Source: Megalobrama amblycephala (Eukaryota > Chordata > Actinopteri > Cypriniformes > Xenocyprididae). From it: a DNA stretch of 64,000 bases. The position numbers and the translations under genes are program-made. Of this stretch, positions 60,423-64,000 are shown one piece after another. The stretch covers positions 15,617,963 to 15,681,962 of the forward strand of contig NC_063057.1 of NCBI RefSeq assembly GCF_018812025.1. Direction: 5' to 3'. Position 1 is the first letter of the stretch. Each line of letters starts with the position of its first letter. The notes beneath the pieces were generated by a model that saw only the letters and a program-made list of their open reading frames with translations, did not search any database and was not told where the DNA came from.

Positions 60423-63400
60423 CACAGTTCAAGGTCGCCACCCGGCGTACTTCAACTCACCATAGACTGTAACTCTCTCTGCTCCAAGGTCACGACAGAC
60501 TCACAGCTGAATGACGTAACTACAACAGACATTATTCTCACACTGTGGGCAGACAACCCAGCCTTCAGCCACACGCTGTTAAATGCTCTCAGTGAAGGAA
60601 CACCGGACCTCCCATTTGTCAACAAGCAAACACACTTTCCACTAGACTTTCGTCTGCCAACCATGATGACTGTCAAGGACATCTGCGTTTTGAACTTCAA
60701 ATGGAACAACCGGCATTTAACCCATCACTTCCTGGTCCTTCCAGACCTCCTGATGCACTCTAATGCTCATACGGACAGTGCAAGTGAGTTGTTGTGGGCC
60801 CCTATGACTGTACAGCTTCCTGTTGTTCCTGTCAACACTGCCAACTTCCTGTCAGGCCAGACTATCCAACAGGTCTGCATCCTGATCAACATACAGGAAC
60901 CTGTAGTACCACCTTACACCAAAGGGGGTGCTGTTTGGCTCCACGCACAGGAAACGGTAGTACCACCTTACACCAAAGGGGGTGCTGTTTGGCTCAACAG
61001 GCAATGTGGTCAAACCCTAAGCCACATGCTGGGCTCCTTCACACTGTCACCTGAAGGCGTGGAACTTGGACTTGCTCTAAAAGCCACACCACTAACTGAA
61101 GTGTCACCCTACATAGTTCACAGCTGGCTCAACGAATGCATGGTCGCAGACATCAGCATTCCCAAAGCCTACCATCTAGAATGGATAGTGGACCACGGCC
61201 ACGATGACTTTAAACTCAGGTTAACAGTCATTAACTTAATACCAGCTGCCATGGTCCCAGAAGGAAGCTTAAGCAACACAAGCTTCACGGCATCCTTCAA
61301 GAGCATCTCCATCACTCCCATCAACCTGGTACCCACCAAACAGGTGCGCAGAATGGAGCTGATGGAGGACCAACACCTCGCTGTACCCACAGTCGCTAAC
61401 CAGCCTGCCTGTGAAACTCAGGAAAGCGCTGCACCTCGGACAGCCAACCTGACAGCTTACACCACAACAGAGGAACCCTTCCCAAGGTTTGAGCCTAAAG
61501 GCCAACAGATCCAGAAAGATGCAAGTGCCCTAAAGAATGACGCAGACTGTCAAAGACTCAGAAACATCTTGAACAAATTCAAAGTGACATTTGACAAAGA
61601 CTTTTTAGGCTGTGGTCCCACTAAACTTCACACAGTGCATAGTGCAACACACCCAAATGCTCCTCCCACCTTCATCAGGCAGTACGAAGGTCACATCGCC
61701 CCACATGTACCAGTGCAGGAAACTATTCGTTTCATGGAAGGAAAAGGTGTTAGCTGCCCATGCAACAGCACCTATTCAGTCCCCATCTGGTCCATTGTCA
61801 AACCAGACAGCAAGTGGCGACCCACCATCGACTTCAGGATGTCAAACCAGCAAGTGCCACTGCCACGACGTGCCAGAAAGCACAAGTCTGCACAGAGCGG
61901 AGATTCAGCTGCCTGCCAAAACTGCTATAACAGCACACCAGCGTTGACACTTGTGATACTGGTACCCCAACAACAGCGACCAGCCTGTCACAGATACCTC
62001 AAAGAGAATGCGTGCCAAGGAATGCCCACGGCCTACGTCAATGGACGTTTCTACACCCATAAGGGCATCCCACAGGCAAATGCAGGGGTACGATGGTTAA
62101 GAAACCAACCCTGCCAACCACAGAACAGCAGGTGGGGTCCCCAGTCATGTCAGTATGGTGAAGCAGCAGCTACCCTCAAAACCCTTCACATCTCCTCAGC
62201 TCATAACATCAGGGAACTCATGTGCACAGACTCACACTTTGCCAGACCTTGTTTCACATGCCATCTTCTGGGCTGGAAACAAACTGGTTTCAAGACTGAA
62301 TGCAACAAGCAGGTGAAACATCAACACATGTTCCAGACACGTGATCACCTCACCCAAGCACACGACATGATCGTTTACTGGGAAAAGGTGAAAAGATGCT
62401 TGAAGCAACCAGGGTGTGACAAAGGTGGGAACGACCAAACTAATGCCCTTGCCAAGACTGGCACACTGCATAACAAGCTATGGTCACACCCACCCCATTC
62501 ACCCACCCTTAGTGTGGCAACAACAACCCGCAGCCAGCGGACTGTTCCTGCAACATTTCCCACCTTACTGCCACTGCCACTGACAACCAAACTTGCCAAC
62601 ACTTCCATGCGAAATGTTTTGCACCACCACTCATACCCCTCCAACCTCCCGTTCACGGCATCTGGTCCCACGACGGCCCCTGGCCACAAACGACTACATA
62701 AGACCAACCACATGCTACGTGTGGGAGTAAACTTTCTAATGTATGTCCCTGATGTCCTCACAGCCCCAAAGCTTGTACTGCCACAGGGCCAAAAGGGGGG
62801 TGAACGGATATACACCCACGACACACCATGTGCCAAACACCAGGGCACCAGAACTATTTATGAGACTTTGAAACAAGTGGCGTACTGGCCCAGCATGCAG
62901 GAAGATGTGGCAGAGTATGTCAGAGAATGTCAGGTTTGCTGTCAAGTCCAAACTGTAAACCCAAAGCACAGAGCTCCACTGCAACGCAGAGGAGTCACGT
63001 TTCCACGGTCAGTCGACCAGAAAGACTGGACTGTAAAACCTCCTCTGATGCTCATGGCCATCACAGACACCATACAGGAGTCAACTCAGGTGTTCCCCAC
63101 GGAACTACTGATGGCACGGCAGGTGCCACTGCACCTGTACCAACCAGGAGACTCGAGTCTCATCACAGCCTACTCCACCCATCAGCATCGCAACAAGCTC
63201 CGCCTACAGCTGAGAGAACAACTCGCAACACAGAGCCAAACCCTGCAAACCACCTGCAAATCCCGGAAAGGTATTGTGGTGGTTCTCTATACTCACAGTT
63301 TCCTGCTGATCCAAACGGCTAACTCAAGGAAGCAACTGTTTACAGTCCTCCAGAATGACTTTGCCCAGAATCAGCTGGTTATAGCTTTGTTGACAGACCT

Positions 63401-64000
63401 GCTGCGAGAAGTTAGCTTCTCTATGGACAGAGTGGCTATGAATAGGATTCCTCAGTATCCCACACAAACTGTGCTGGACTTTGCTACTGGCAGACCCAAA
63501 GACATGGTCAATGTCAGGTGGTGGCAATGTAACACCCCTGCCGAGAAACACACCTCAGATGTGGTAGCCTACCACAACAGCAACCCACGGCTGTGCCTGG
63601 CTCCCCACTTTTGCAGGCGTAGTTTCACCAAAGACTTTCCGTACTTCTCCCCTAACCAGCTCTTCCTCAGAAACCACACTGAAGGAAGGGGCCGGTTGCA
63701 GCCCATGACCAGCAACACACGCTGCCCTGCCAAGGCCAAGCTTCGCACCCAAGTCATCGGGACACTGCTCGTCCACACCCCCACTCATGCTGCCACCCTA
63801 ACCTACCATCAGCACAACACCGCCACTCGTGTCAGCCTGCCCAATCCAAGTAAGTGGATCCAGGTACCCCTGGGTTCCATCCTTCACCGCAGCCATCTGG
63901 CAGTGTACTGTCTCTCAAGCAAAGAGGACCAGTCAGAACTGGAAATCCCATCCTCCTCCAGGAATCACCATCACACCTTAGATCCAGGACTGGAACTGAG
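60060..64000 (+). CDS. long Gag/Pol/Env-derived open frame of the LTR element, runs off the window
   Basis: One frame (codons starting at multiples of 3) has no stop from 59955 to 64000, about 1,348 codons; the first ATG is at 60225. In order it carries: a Gag tail; about 400 residues of unassigned protease-region sequence with a 54-nt tandem duplication (about 60903-61010); an RT N-terminal segment (KFKVTFDKDF at 61580, then CNSTYSVPIW and KWRPTIDFR at 61765-61840); an RNase H-like segment (about 62030-62460, with GEAAA and CTDS); an integrase zinc finger (HDTPCAKHQG ... CQVCC, 62817-62943) with the following APLQRRGVTFP; a post-core integrase piece (LYQPGDSSLITAYSTHQ, about 63137-63187); and a tail resembling a retroviral Env transmembrane region (LLREVSFSMDRVAMNRIP, about 63397-63450). 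The RT palm with YxDD and the integrase D,D(35)E core are absent, so the product cannot be a working polymerase or integrase. Domain identities come from recalled family patterns. Confidence 0.75.

Larger units (their letters stand above)
51740..64000 (+). mobile_element. retrovirus-like LTR element (partial, 3' end outside window)
   Basis: Layout on the plus strand: probable 5' LTR (about 51740-53227), primer binding site at 53239-53256, long leader (53257 to about 56000), Gag-like frames, assembly gap, the same Gag region again, then Pol- and Env-like sequence to the window end. It is antisense to anks1b, the usual orientation for tolerated intronic LTR elements. RNase H, integrase zinc finger and RT N-terminal motifs identify it as retroviral in type. 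The LTR start is uncertain because the 3' LTR is not in the window. It is an internally deleted copy. Confidence 0.85.

Noticed and set aside
61169..63788. Minus-strand open frames in the LTR element
   Set aside because: They are antisense to the long Pol/Env-derived frame and show no domain of their own.

Overview
The window looks like intronic DNA of a teleost fish, most likely a cyprinid. Exons are short and far apart with canonical GT-AG signals. Almost everything between them is microsatellite, miniature inverted-repeat elements (MITEs) of types I recognise as abundant in cyprinid genomes, Tc1-like and PIF/Harbinger-like remnants, and one large retrovirus-like LTR element. No bacterial-style gene organisation, RNA gene or CRISPR array is visible.

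The host gene is anks1b (AIDA-1/EB-1, an ankyrin-repeat, SAM and PTB domain postsynaptic scaffold), on the minus strand. Five coding exons are visible in transcript order: 31463-30817 (Ser-rich linker), 29420-29348 (short linker), 26016/25883-25777 (first half of SAM1, usable as either a first or an internal exon), 16691-16593 (second half of SAM1) and 12990-12838 (most of SAM2). All junction phases agree. The ankyrin-repeat exons should lie beyond the right edge. The rest of SAM2 and the PTB exons should lie beyond the left edge. A further candidate minus-strand first exon with a TATA-like box and a strong donor sits at 2070-2190.

Left part (1-25.7 kb): long introns filled with nested elements. 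These include a three-level nest at 3446-5051, an 800-bp palindrome inside another element at 11439-12628, a hAT-like MITE with a perfect 8-bp target duplication at 14045-14373, another three-level nest at about 18966-19790, a PIF/Harbinger remnant with a MADF-like reading frame at 20998-21623, and a Tc1-like transposase pseudogene at about 22085-22900. The intron next to the 16.6-kb exon carries tandem copies of that exon's own 3' splice site.

Middle part (25.7-51.7 kb): the internal anks1b promoter/exon; a polypurine tract of about 2.2 kb immediately upstream of it; two 0.95-kb copies of a TTAA-flanked element, each nested in another element; a 1.47-kb Tc1-derived palindrome; and (TATAA)n arrays.

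Right part (about 51.7-64 kb, plus strand, antisense to anks1b): a retrovirus-like element with a probable 5' LTR, a tRNA-Ala-type primer binding site at 53239, a long leader with splice signals, Gag-like frames and a Pol/Env-like frame. That last frame has no stop from 59955 to the window end, although the RT palm and the integrase catalytic core are missing and two RNase H acidic positions read Asn. A gap of exactly 1000 N (57676-58675) is flanked by two near-identical 1.75-kb copies of the gag region, which I read as a false assembly duplication.
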